The notes under the pieces: generated by a model
The model's input: the letters and a program-made list of their open reading frames with translations, nothing else
Databases searched by the model: none
What the model was told of the DNA's origin: nothing
Source of the DNA: Rhizobium sp. 18055
Lineage (GTDB): Bacteria; Pseudomonadota; Alphaproteobacteria; Rhizobiales; Rhizobiaceae
DNA: 64,000 nt
Direction: 5' to 3'
Assembly: GCF_902706285.1 (NCBI RefSeq)
Contig: NZ_CACSKD010000014.1
Coordinates: forward strand, 1-64,000
Made by a program: the position numbers and the translations under genes
Shown: positions 15,817 to 23,513 of the stretch, one piece after another
Layout: each line of letters starts with the position of its first letter
Position numbering within the stretch: the first letter of the stretch is position 1

Positions 15817-16890
15817 TTACTGGGCCGCGGGCTTGTCATCCGGGATCGGGCCGACATCGGGCAGTTCATCGTCATTGGCGGCTGCGGGTTCTGCGGCAGG
15901 CGCGACGCTCAGGGCCTCGGCAGCCGAGACGCCGCCAAAGGTTGCGGCGCGCACGGAGGCTACCGAAGGTGCCGCAACGACGGCGGCGCAGGCATTCGGC
16001 AGATCCGACACCATGACTTCGCGCGGCTTCACCGGCTTGGCATCGGGCTTCGGCGGCTTGGGTGCGGCCCAGGGCGCCTTGGTGAACCACCAGGCGAGCG
16101 ACTGGTCACATCCGTCGCCTGCGGCAACAGGGGCCTGCGGCTTGCAGGAGGTTGCGCCGGGCGGGCACTTGATGCGGATGTGGAAGTGCGAATCATGGCC
16201 GTATTCGGGGCGCAGCTTGCCGAGATTGGTGCGGTCGCCGGTCCAGGTGTCGCACATCTTCTTCTTGATCGCCGGATTGACGAAGATGCGCTCAACCTGG
16301 GGATAGCTGGCGGCGCGCATCAACAAGCGGGCATGCGCTGGCGTCCAGACATTCGGATTGATGGTCAGGAAGGCATTTTTCTGCAGCATCGTGGTGAACG
16401 GCAAGGCCTCGCGTTGCTCGGCGGTCATCCGCTGCGATGGCATCGGGGTCAGCCAGACGTCGGCATCGAGGCCGATCTGGTGCGAGGCATGGCCATTGAA
16501 CATCGGGCCGCCACGCGGCTGGGCGATATCGCCGACCAGCAGGCCCGGCCAACCATCATATTTGGCTGCATCGCGCGACAGCTGCTCGAGAACCGAGAGC
16601 ATGGCCGGATTGCCCCAGCGACGATTGCGCGACAGGCGCATCGCCTGCCAGTTCGGGCCGTCGGTCGGCAGCGCTTCCGCGCCTGCCATGCAGCCCTTGG
16701 CGTAAAAGCCGAAGGGCTGAGGGCCGCCCTGGGTCGGCAAGGTGGCGGCGCCGAAGATCGCCTTGGCGCTGCCGGGGCTCGGCTGCTTCTGCTGGGCGGC
16801 GAGATCGCCAGCCATGATGCTTGCGCCGATCGCGCCGGCCAAAGCCAATTTACCGATGGTGGAAAGCGCCTGCGCGATGCGGAAAGCCAT
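15817..16890 (-). CDS. mepA: Penicillin-insensitive murein endopeptidase
   Basis: A periplasmic metallo-endopeptidase cleaving D-Ala-meso-DAP cross-links in peptidoglycan. The 357-residue product has a signal peptide (about 1-32, ending DLAAQ). The zinc ligands are in GHASHQIGLDADVW and the C-terminal GHDSHFHIRIKCP, the LAS-family pattern H-x(n)-D...H-x-H. A Pro/Ala-rich tail of about 80 residues follows the catalytic domain and is probably disordered. It is a single gene with its own upstream region. Confidence 0.94.
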   Translation of the reverse strand: MAFRIAQALSTIGKLALAGAIGASIMAGDLAAQQKQPSPGSAKAIFGAATLPTQGGPQPFGFYAKGCMAGAEALPTDGPNWQAMRLSRNRRWGNPAMLSVLEQLSRDAAKYDGWPGLLVGDIAQPRGGPMFNGHASHQIGLDADVWLTPMPSQRMTAEQREALPFTTMLQKNAFLTINPNVWTPAHARLLMRAASYPQVERIFVNPAIKKKMCDTWTGDRTNLGKLRPEYGHDSHFHIRIKCPPGATSCKPQAPVAAGDGCDQSLAWWFTKAPWAAPKPPKPDAKPVKPREVMVSDLPNACAAVVAAPSVASVRAATFGGVSAAEALSVAPAAEPAAANDDELPDVGPIPDDKPAAQ

Positions 16891-17046
16891 GCCGTGTCCT
16901 GAACTGCTGCCGACCGAGGTCGAATGATCTGCACCAACTGATTTGCATCAGGTGATTTGATTGGAACCTACCGTGAAAAGCAATTTTGGTGAATCGATGT
17001 TTTCAGCGGTTGCGATGCCAGGCCTTGGTCGGACAGCAGAGTGGGC

Positions 17047-17640
17047 TCAGGCGTTGGCGAGAATGTCGGCGGTTTTACGGATGCGGGCGAGACGCGGGAA
17101 GATGCGCTCGCAGGCAAAGGCCTGCATCTCGGCTGAAAATGTCGTCATCGCATCCTCGACGGCGATGACCGCGTAATTATGGGCGTAGGCGTCGCGGATG
17201 GTGGCTTCGACGCCGAGATTGGTGGCGATGCCGGCGAGGATGACCGTCCTGATGCCGCGGCGGCGCAATTGCAGATCCATCTCGGTGCCGTAAAAGGCGC
17301 TCCATTGATGCTTGGTGATGCGGACATCAGGGGTGAGAGCGGCGATCTCGGGCGGTTCGCGCAGGGCTTCTGCCGGCAGTCCGCCCTGTGGGAAGGCGGT
17401 CGGCTGATCGGTCGGCTGGTTGACAGCATCGGCATAGTCATCTGAAAATCCGACCGTGACGAAGATGGTGGTGCCACCCGCGGCCTTTAGCGACCTGGCG
17501 ATAGCGGCGGTATTTTCGACCACCTGCTGCGCGGGATGAGGCGCAACGGGCATGGAGATGATAAAGCCCTGCAGATCGATGGAGATCAGGGCAGTGGTCT
17601 TCGGATCGAAGAGTGACGTCTGGGGATGGTTGAGGGACAT
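17047..17640 (-). CDS. Isochorismatase-family cysteine hydrolase
   Basis: A 197-residue product from the ATG at 17640 (MSLNHPQTSLF). The family triad is visible: Asp in LISIDLQGFI near residue 24, Lys in RITKHQWSAFYGTEMD, but the position normally holding Cys in the nucleophile loop reads LAGIATNLGVEATIRDA, with Thr/Asn rather than Cys. That suggests either an isochorismatase-type lyase/hydrolase using water, as in isochorismatase itself where Cys is also absent, or an inactive enzyme. It is divergent from a TetR regulator with twin operators between them, so probably inducible. Substrate unknown. Confidence 0.82.
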   Translation of the reverse strand: MSLNHPQTSLFDPKTTALISIDLQGFIISMPVAPHPAQQVVENTAAIARSLKAAGGTTIFVTVGFSDDYADAVNQPTDQPTAFPQGGLPAEALREPPEIAALTPDVRITKHQWSAFYGTEMDLQLRRRGIRTVILAGIATNLGVEATIRDAYAHNYAVIAVEDAMTTFSAEMQAFACERIFPRLARIRKTADILANA

Positions 17641-17660
17641 GGGAAGCTCCGAAACAAACA

Positions 17661-17700
17661 TGAGGATATCCTCGCAATTGGAATTATGAGGATGTCCTCA
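17661..17700. promoter_or_regulatory. Twin TetR operators
   Basis: Two copies of a near-identical palindrome, TGAGGATATCCTCG (17661-17674) and TGAGGATGTCCTCA (17687-17700), have centres 26 bases apart between the divergent hydrolase and TetR genes. The second copy covers the candidate TetR start codons at 17686 and 17692. The arrangement fits autorepression and repression of the hydrolase. Confidence 0.7.
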
Positions 17701-18306
17701 CAAAAATCAAGTGCCGATCCGACCAATCGCTCGCCGAAGCAGAAGCGTGGCCACGAGCGCGTTGCCATTCTGACGGAGGCTGCGGCAAAGGTGTTCCTTG
17801 AAAAGGGCTATGAGGCCGCGACGATGACGGAGATCGCCGCGGAGGCGACGTCCTCGATCGGCTCGCTATATCAGTTCTTTCCGACCAAGGTGCTTCTGGC
17901 CGAGGCGCTGCATGTCGAGCGGCTGCGGCAGCTGAACGCAGCGCTTGTCGAGCTGCAGTCCAGCGTGGGCGGCATGCGCGCGTCCGAGATCGGCGATGCG
18001 ATCTTCACGCGGCTCGGTGATTTTCTCGAAGAGCACCGCGAATTTCCGGTGCTGGCGGCTCGGCGCGACATTCCCAAGGAGCGCAAGGCCACATCGCGGG
18101 CGGAATTGCGGGGCAATATCGCAGCACTCTTGCAAAAGGCCGTGCCGTCGATCGACAACGACATCGACCTTCTGGCAGCGCTGGTGCTCGAATTGCTGCG
18201 GATCATCGTGACGGCGGCCTATGATCCCGATATCGGCGGCGACCCGCGCATGGTGACGGAACTGCGCGGCATGCTGCGAAAGAGGTTGGAGGAAGCGGCG
18301 CCCTGA
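17686..18306 (+). CDS. TetR-family transcriptional regulator
   Basis: About 206 residues from the ATG at 17686; an ATG two codons later is equally possible, and longer frames intrude on the divergent gene. The N-terminal helix-turn-helix is clear (ILTEAAAKVFLEKGYEAAT, MTEIAAEATSSIGSLYQFF). The C-terminal domain (RLRQLNAALVELQSSVGG onward) is a helical ligand and dimer domain without recognisable specificity. The divergent isochorismatase-like gene and the shared twin palindromes make it the likely local repressor. Confidence 0.9.
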   Translation: MRMSSQKSSADPTNRSPKQKRGHERVAILTEAAAKVFLEKGYEAATMTEIAAEATSSIGSLYQFFPTKVLLAEALHVERLRQLNAALVELQSSVGGMRASEIGDAIFTRLGDFLEEHREFPVLAARRDIPKERKATSRAELRGNIAALLQKAVPSIDNDIDLLAALVLELLRIIVTAAYDPDIGGDPRMVTELRGMLRKRLEEAAP

Positions 18307-18441
18307 GTGGCGGCGTCGGGGACGACCGGGCATCCGCGCTGAGGACACGATTGCGCGCGCCGGATAAAAACCTTGGCGTCACCTGTTTTTCGCCCGCTTT
18401 TGGCTTATCCTCGGCGCAAGTGAAACAATTGGGGCTGGCGA

Positions 18442-20277
18442 ATGGCGCGTGCGTGGTCGAAACTCGGTATGGTGTTTTCTCTTTTCGGTGCGGTCGCCCT
18501 GCCCTTGCAGGCCGCAGCCCAGGAGCAGAATTTCCGCATCGGCACCTCCGTCATCGGCGAGCTGAAATACAAGCCGGGTTTCAAGCATTTCGACTATGTC
18601 AATCCGGATGCGCCGAAGGGCGGCGGCCTCAGGCTTTCGGCGAGCGGCACCTATGACACGTTCAACCCGGTTCTTGCCAAGGGCGAGACGGCGATCGGGC
18701 TGACGCTGCCTTTCGAAACGCTGATGAAATCGGCCGACGACGAGCTGCTCGCCTCCTACGGCCTGCTTGCCGAAGGCATTTCCTATCCCGACGACGTGTC
18801 GAGCGCGACCTTCCGGCTGCGCGCCGAGGCGAAATGGCAGGATGGAAAGCCGGTAACGCCCGAAGACGTGATCTTCAGCTTCGACAAGACCAAGGAGCTC
18901 AATCCGCTCACCTTCAACTACTACAAGCATGTGGTGAAAGCCGAAAAGACCGGCGAGCGCGACGTGACCTTCACCTTCGACGAGAAGAACAACAAGGAGC
19001 TGCCGAACATCCTCGGGCAGCTGACCGTGGTGCCGAAGCACTGGTGGGAGGGCACCGGGCCCGACGGCAAGCCGCGTGACATCACCAAGACGACGCTGGA
19101 GCCGGTGATGGGATCCGGCCCCTACAAGATCGCCGCCTTTTCGCCCGGCGCCACGATCCGCTACGAGTTGCGCGACGACTACTGGGGCAAGGATCTCAAC
19201 GTCAATGTCGGCCAGAACAATTTCGGTTCGATCACCTATACGTATTACGGCGATCGCGACGTCGAGTTCGAGGCTTTCCGGGCCGGCAACAGCGACTACT
19301 GGCAGGAGACGCTGGCGGCCCGCTGGGCGACCGGATATGATTTTCCCGCCGTCAAGGACGGGCGCGTCAAGAAGGAAGACGTGGCCAACGCGCTGCGCGC
19401 CACCGGCATCATGCAGGCGCTGGTGCCGAACACGCGCCGCGACATCTTCAAGGACGAGAAGGTGCGCGAGGCGCTGAACTACGGCTTCGACTTCGAGGAA
19501 CTGAACCGCACCGTCGCCTTCAACACCTACAAGCGGATCGACAGCTTCTTCTGGAACACTGAGCTTGCCTCCTCCGGCCTGCCGCAGGGTCGCGAACTGG
19601 AGATCCTCAACGGCCTGAAGGACAAGCTTTCGCCCGATGTCTTCACCACCGCCTATAGCAATCCCGTCGGCGGCGATCCGCAGAAGAGCCGCGACAACCT
19701 GCGCAAGGCGGTCGGGCTTTTGAAGGAAGCCGGCTATGCGATCAAGGGCAACCGCATGGTCAATACCAAGACCGGGCAGCCGCTGAGCTTCGAGATCCTG
19801 TTGTCGAGCCCGACACTGGAACGCTGGGCCGTTCCCTACACCAACAATCTGAGGAAGATCGGCATCGATGCGCGGGTGCGGACGGTGGATGCCTCGCAAT
19901 ATACCAACCGGGTGCGCAGCTTCGACTACGACATGATCTGGAACGTCTGGGCGCAGACCATGAACCCCGGCAACGAACAGGCCGACTACTGGGGTTCTGC
20001 GTCCGTCGACCAGCAGGGCTCGCACAATTATGCCGGCGTGCACGATCCTGCCGTCGATGCCCTGGTCCGGATGGTGATCTTCGCGCCCAATCGCGACGAA
20101 CAGGTGGCGGCAATCAAGGCGCTCGACCGGGTGCTGATGGCCGGGCATTATGTCGTGCCGCTGTTTTATCGCGGCACCCAATCGATCGCCCACTGGGACA
20201 GCATCACGGGGCCGGCCGAATACCCGACCTATTCAACCGGTTTCCCGGATGTCTGGTGGTCGGCGAACGCGAAATGA
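18442..20277 (+). CDS. yejA: Peptide-type ABC transporter solute-binding protein YejA
   Basis: A periplasmic family-5 solute-binding protein of 611 residues with a signal peptide ending near residue 26 (LQAAAQEQ). Hallmarks are FKHFDYVNPDAPKGG at the start of the mature protein, GTYDTFNPVLAKGE, the SBP_bac_5 core EAKWQDGKPVTPEDVIFSF, and the late NPGNEQADYWGS. The yejABEF system imports peptides; in some bacteria it affects sensitivity to peptide antibiotics. It is followed at 178 bases by yejB. Confidence 0.93.
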   Translation: MARAWSKLGMVFSLFGAVALPLQAAAQEQNFRIGTSVIGELKYKPGFKHFDYVNPDAPKGGGLRLSASGTYDTFNPVLAKGETAIGLTLPFETLMKSADDELLASYGLLAEGISYPDDVSSATFRLRAEAKWQDGKPVTPEDVIFSFDKTKELNPLTFNYYKHVVKAEKTGERDVTFTFDEKNNKELPNILGQLTVVPKHWWEGTGPDGKPRDITKTTLEPVMGSGPYKIAAFSPGATIRYELRDDYWGKDLNVNVGQNNFGSITYTYYGDRDVEFEAFRAGNSDYWQETLAARWATGYDFPAVKDGRVKKEDVANALRATGIMQALVPNTRRDIFKDEKVREALNYGFDFEELNRTVAFNTYKRIDSFFWNTELASSGLPQGRELEILNGLKDKLSPDVFTTAYSNPVGGDPQKSRDNLRKAVGLLKEAGYAIKGNRMVNTKTGQPLSFEILLSSPTLERWAVPYTNNLRKIGIDARVRTVDASQYTNRVRSFDYDMIWNVWAQTMNPGNEQADYWGSASVDQQGSHNYAGVHDPAVDALVRMVIFAPNRDEQVAAIKALDRVLMAGHYVVPLFYRGTQSIAHWDSITGPAEYPTYSTGFPDVWWSANAK

Positions 20278-20455
20278 GCGGGCTTGCATTGGCCTGACGG
20301 CTGGGCTCCAAATGGCTCGACCGAATCACTTCGGAACGACATCTCAGAGCCGGGAGGGACCGGCAAAGGAAGGCTTTACGATTTGAAAGGCTTGGCGGAT
20401 TGAGCGGCGATAGACTGGACGGTCACTTTATCAACTCCCCGGAGGCCGCTCGCTG

Positions 20456-21550
20456 ATGGGAGCCTATATTCTTCGCCGCCTGCTTTTGATGATCCCGACG
20501 ATTGTCGGGATCATGGCGATCTCGTTTACCGTCATCCAGTTTGCCCCAGGCGGCCCTGTCGAGCAGGTGATCGCCCAGCTGACCGGCGATGCGCAAGGGG
20601 CAGACGCCCGGCTTTCCGGTGGCGGCGGCGATCTGATGGGTGGCGGCGGGCTCGATGAGGGCGGCTCGAAATATCGTGGCGCCCAGGGGCTCGATCCGGA
20701 GCTGATCAAGAAGCTGGAAAAGCAGTTCGGCTTCGACAAGCCGCCGCTGACGCGCTTCGGCGAGATGATGTGGAACTATATCCGCTTCGATTTCGGCGAG
20801 AGCTTCTTCCGCAATACCTCGGTGCTCGACCTGATCAAGGACAAGCTGCCGGTGTCGGCCTCGCTCGGCATCTGGATCATGATCTTTTCCTACGGCATCT
20901 CGATCCCGCTCGGCATCCGCAAGGCGGTCAAGGACGGCTCGACCTTCGACGTCTGGACGTCCGGCGTGATCATCATCGGCTATGCCGTGCCAAGCTTCCT
21001 GTTCGGCATCCTGCTGATCGTGCTGTTTGCCGGCGGATCGTTCTATGACTGGTTTCCGCTGCGCGGGCTGGTGTCCGACAATTTCGACCAGCTGGCCTGG
21101 TGGCAGAAGCCGCTCGACTATTTCTGGCATCTGGCTCTGCCGCTGATCTCGCTGTCTCTCGCGGCCTTCGCGACGACGACGCTTCTGACCAAGAACTCGT
21201 TCATCGAGGAGATCAAGAAGCAGTATGTGGTGACGGCGCGGGCGAAGGGGCTGAACGAGCGGCAGGTGCTTTACGGGCATGTGTTCCGCAACGCCATGCT
21301 GATCATCATCGCCGGCTTTCCCGGCGCCTTCATCTCGGCCTTCTTCACCGGCTCGCTGTTGATCGAGAACATCTTCTCGCTCGATGGGCTGGGGCGGCTC
21401 GGCTATCTCTCGGTGGTCAACCGCGATTATCCGATCGTGTTCGCGACGCTCTACATCTTCTCGCTGCTCGGCCTGTTCGTCAGCCTGATCTCCGACCTGA
21501 TCTACACATGGATCGATCCGCGCATCGACTTCGAGCGGAGGGACGTGTGA
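20456..21550 (+). CDS. yejB: Peptide ABC transporter permease YejB
   Basis: A 364-residue inner-membrane permease of the DppB/OppB type. The opening MGAYILRRLLLMIPTIVG is the standard first helix; a long periplasmic loop rich in Gly and Asp (residues about 50-85) is typical of YejB. The EAA loop is at TARAKGLNERQVLYGHVFRNA. Its stop overlaps the yejE start in a TGATG junction, so the two are translationally coupled. Confidence 0.95.
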   Translation: MGAYILRRLLLMIPTIVGIMAISFTVIQFAPGGPVEQVIAQLTGDAQGADARLSGGGGDLMGGGGLDEGGSKYRGAQGLDPELIKKLEKQFGFDKPPLTRFGEMMWNYIRFDFGESFFRNTSVLDLIKDKLPVSASLGIWIMIFSYGISIPLGIRKAVKDGSTFDVWTSGVIIIGYAVPSFLFGILLIVLFAGGSFYDWFPLRGLVSDNFDQLAWWQKPLDYFWHLALPLISLSLAAFATTTLLTKNSFIEEIKKQYVVTARAKGLNERQVLYGHVFRNAMLIIIAGFPGAFISAFFTGSLLIENIFSLDGLGRLGYLSVVNRDYPIVFATLYIFSLLGLFVSLISDLIYTWIDPRIDFERRDV

Positions 21551-22698
21551 TGGACACTGCCGCAAATCCCGTGACCGCAACGCCGGTGAAGCCGCCGCGC
21601 AAGGGCCTGCTGTCGCCGACCAACGTCCGCCGCTGGAAGAATTTCAAGGCGAACCGGCGCGGCTACTGGTCGCTCTGGCTATTTACCGTGCTGTTCGTGC
21701 TCTGCCTCGGCGCCGAGTTCCTCGCCAACGACCGGCCGATCATCGCATCGTACAAGGGCGAGATCCTGTTTCCTGTTCTGGTCAACTATCCCGAGGAGAA
21801 GTTCGGCGGGTTCCTGGCAGAGACCGATTACCGCTCCGACGTGATATCCGACGAGATCAACGCCAATGGCTGGATGATCTGGCCGCCGATCCGCTATTCC
21901 TACCGTTCGGTGAACTCCAACATCCCGCATTCGGCGCCTACGGCCCCGTTCTGGATGATGAGCAAGGAGGAGCGCTGCTCAGGCTATCCTGAAGGGGTGA
22001 ACGATCCCGGCTGCACGCTGAGCAACCTCAACTGGCTCGGCACCGACGATCAGGCGCGCGACGTGCTCGCCCGGGTAATCTACGGATTCCGGATCTCTGT
22101 GCTGTTCGGGCTGGTGTTGACGATCTGCTCGGCCGTCGTCGGCGTCACGACCGGCGCGATACAGGGTTATTTCGGCGGCTGGACGGATCTGTTGTTGCAG
22201 CGCTTCATCGAGATCTGGTCGTCGATGCCGGTTCTTTACATCCTGCTGATCATCGCCGCGATCCTGCCGCCCGGTTTCTTCGTGCTGCTCGGGATCATGC
22301 TGCTGTTCTCCTGGGTCGGCTTCGTCGGCATCGTGCGGGCCGAGTTTCTGCGAGCGCGCAATTTCGAATATGTGAGAGCGGCCCGCGCGCTGGGCGTCGG
22401 CAACCGGACGATCATGTGGCGGCACCTGTTGCCGAACGCCATGGTCGCGACGCTGACCTTCCTGCCGTTCATCCTGTCGGGCTCGATCACCACGCTCACC
22501 TCGCTCGACTTCCTCGGCTTCGGCATGCCGCCCGGCTCGCCGTCGCTCGGCGAGATGATCGCCCAGGGCAAGGCCAATTTGCAGGCACCGTGGCTGGGGC
22601 TGACGGCGTTCTTCACCATGTCGATCATGCTGTCGCTGCTGATCTTCATCGGCGAAGCGGTGCGCGATGCCTTCGATCCCCGGAAGACCTTCGGATGA
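21550..22698 (+). CDS. yejE: Peptide ABC transporter permease YejE
   Basis: A 382-residue inner-membrane permease of the DppC/OppC type, starting at the ATG in the TGATG junction with yejB. After a cytoplasmic N-terminus (LSPTNVRRWKNFKANRRGYW) and a first helix comes the long periplasmic segment characteristic of YejE (LNWLGTDDQARDVLARVIYG marks its end), then five helices. The EAA motif is at YVRAARALGVGNRTIMWRH. The ATPase gene yejF does not follow directly; a toxin-antitoxin pair intervenes. Confidence 0.95.
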   Translation: MDTAANPVTATPVKPPRKGLLSPTNVRRWKNFKANRRGYWSLWLFTVLFVLCLGAEFLANDRPIIASYKGEILFPVLVNYPEEKFGGFLAETDYRSDVISDEINANGWMIWPPIRYSYRSVNSNIPHSAPTAPFWMMSKEERCSGYPEGVNDPGCTLSNLNWLGTDDQARDVLARVIYGFRISVLFGLVLTICSAVVGVTTGAIQGYFGGWTDLLLQRFIEIWSSMPVLYILLIIAAILPPGFFVLLGIMLLFSWVGFVGIVRAEFLRARNFEYVRAARALGVGNRTIMWRHLLPNAMVATLTFLPFILSGSITTLTSLDFLGFGMPPGSPSLGEMIAQGKANLQAPWLGLTAFFTMSIMLSLLIFIGEAVRDAFDPRKTFG

Positions 22699-22770
22699 GG
22701 CGCGCGGTCTCGTCATATCCGGGGTTTGCGGGTAGAGTTGCATCCAGCGCAACCTTTGGGGCCTGAGCCG

Positions 22771-23022
22771 ATGAACAAGATCGTGTTTGAGCATTATCCA
22801 GTGTCGAAGCTTCCTGCGGACCTCAGGGAGGGGCTCGGAGAGAATGCGAAAGTGCGCGTGGTCATCGAAGTCGATGAACCCGCGAAGGGCAATGCAATCA
22901 GGAACCTGGAAGCGTTGCTTTCGAAACGCAGCCAAAATCCCGGCAGCTTTTCCGGCAACGTGACCACCGAAGAAGCGGTGGCGCGCATTCGTGAACTCCG
23001 TGACGAATGGGACGATAAATGA
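22771..23022 (+). CDS. Antitoxin partner of the PIN-domain toxin in the yej operon
   Basis: An 83-residue acidic protein starting at the ATG at 22771 (MNKIVFEHYPVSKLPADL). The C-terminal half (VTTEEAVARIRELRDEWDDK) looks like the toxin-wrapping helix of small antitoxins. The N-terminal half has LPADLREGLGENAKVRVVIEV, recalling a degenerate AbrB or Phd-like DNA-binding part, but the family is not clear. It overlaps the toxin start by four bases (ATGA) and lies 72 bases after yejE. Confidence 0.75.
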   Translation: MNKIVFEHYPVSKLPADLREGLGENAKVRVVIEVDEPAKGNAIRNLEALLSKRSQNPGSFSGNVTTEEAVARIRELRDEWDDK

Positions 23023-23513
23023 TCGAATCCCGAGCGATATATTGGGATACGAATGTCTTCATCATGCTGCGGGAACAGAGCAATGCCGCCCATGATTTGC
23101 TTTGGCAGATCCTGGGTGCCGCGCAGGGAAAATTGACGTTTTCGACAAGCGCCATGACCTTCAGCGAGCTGAAGGTGAAGCCACTGCAGGACAGGAACCT
23201 GCCACTCCTTCAAACCTACGAGGATTGGGCGTCCCCTTCCGGTCGATGGATGGAGATCTTGCCGATCAGCGATCCCGTCCTCGATATGGCAGCCTTGCTG
23301 CGCGCCACCCGGCCGGGCGTGAAGTTGCCGGATGCAATCCATCTCGCGAGCGCATTGCAGCTCCGATGTGATCATTTCCTCAGCGCCGACATGGGGTTGA
23401 AGGATATTTCCGACTTGCACCATCCTATATCGGGCAAACTGAATATCGCTCCCCTCACCGTGCTTCGCCCCGACGAACCCACCCTCTCCTCCCTTCTCGC
23501 GAGCCTTGCCTGA
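23019..23513 (+). CDS. PIN-domain (VapC-like) toxin within the yej operon
   Basis: A 164-residue PIN-domain ribonuclease. The acidic active-site residues can be read as Asp in IYWDTNVFIML near residue 10, Glu in MTFSELKVKP near 50, Asp in LPDAIHLASAL near 125 and Asp in CDHFLSADMGLKDI near 140. VapC-type toxins cut tRNA or rRNA. The gene overlaps its antitoxin by four bases at the 5' end, and its stop overlaps the yejF start in a TGATG junction, so it is embedded without gaps in the transporter operon. Confidence 0.88.
   Translation: MIESRAIYWDTNVFIMLREQSNAAHDLLWQILGAAQGKLTFSTSAMTFSELKVKPLQDRNLPLLQTYEDWASPSGRWMEILPISDPVLDMAALLRATRPGVKLPDAIHLASALQLRCDHFLSADMGLKDISDLHHPISGKLNIAPLTVLRPDEPTLSSLLASLA

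Noticed and set aside
14375..16306. A 643-codon plus-strand open frame
   Set aside because: It is antisense to glk, mgsA and part of mepA, all of which carry diagnostic catalytic motifs.
18379..20193. A 604-codon minus-strand open frame
   Set aside because: It is antisense to yejA and has no recognisable domain; yejA has a signal peptide and the family-5 binding protein core.
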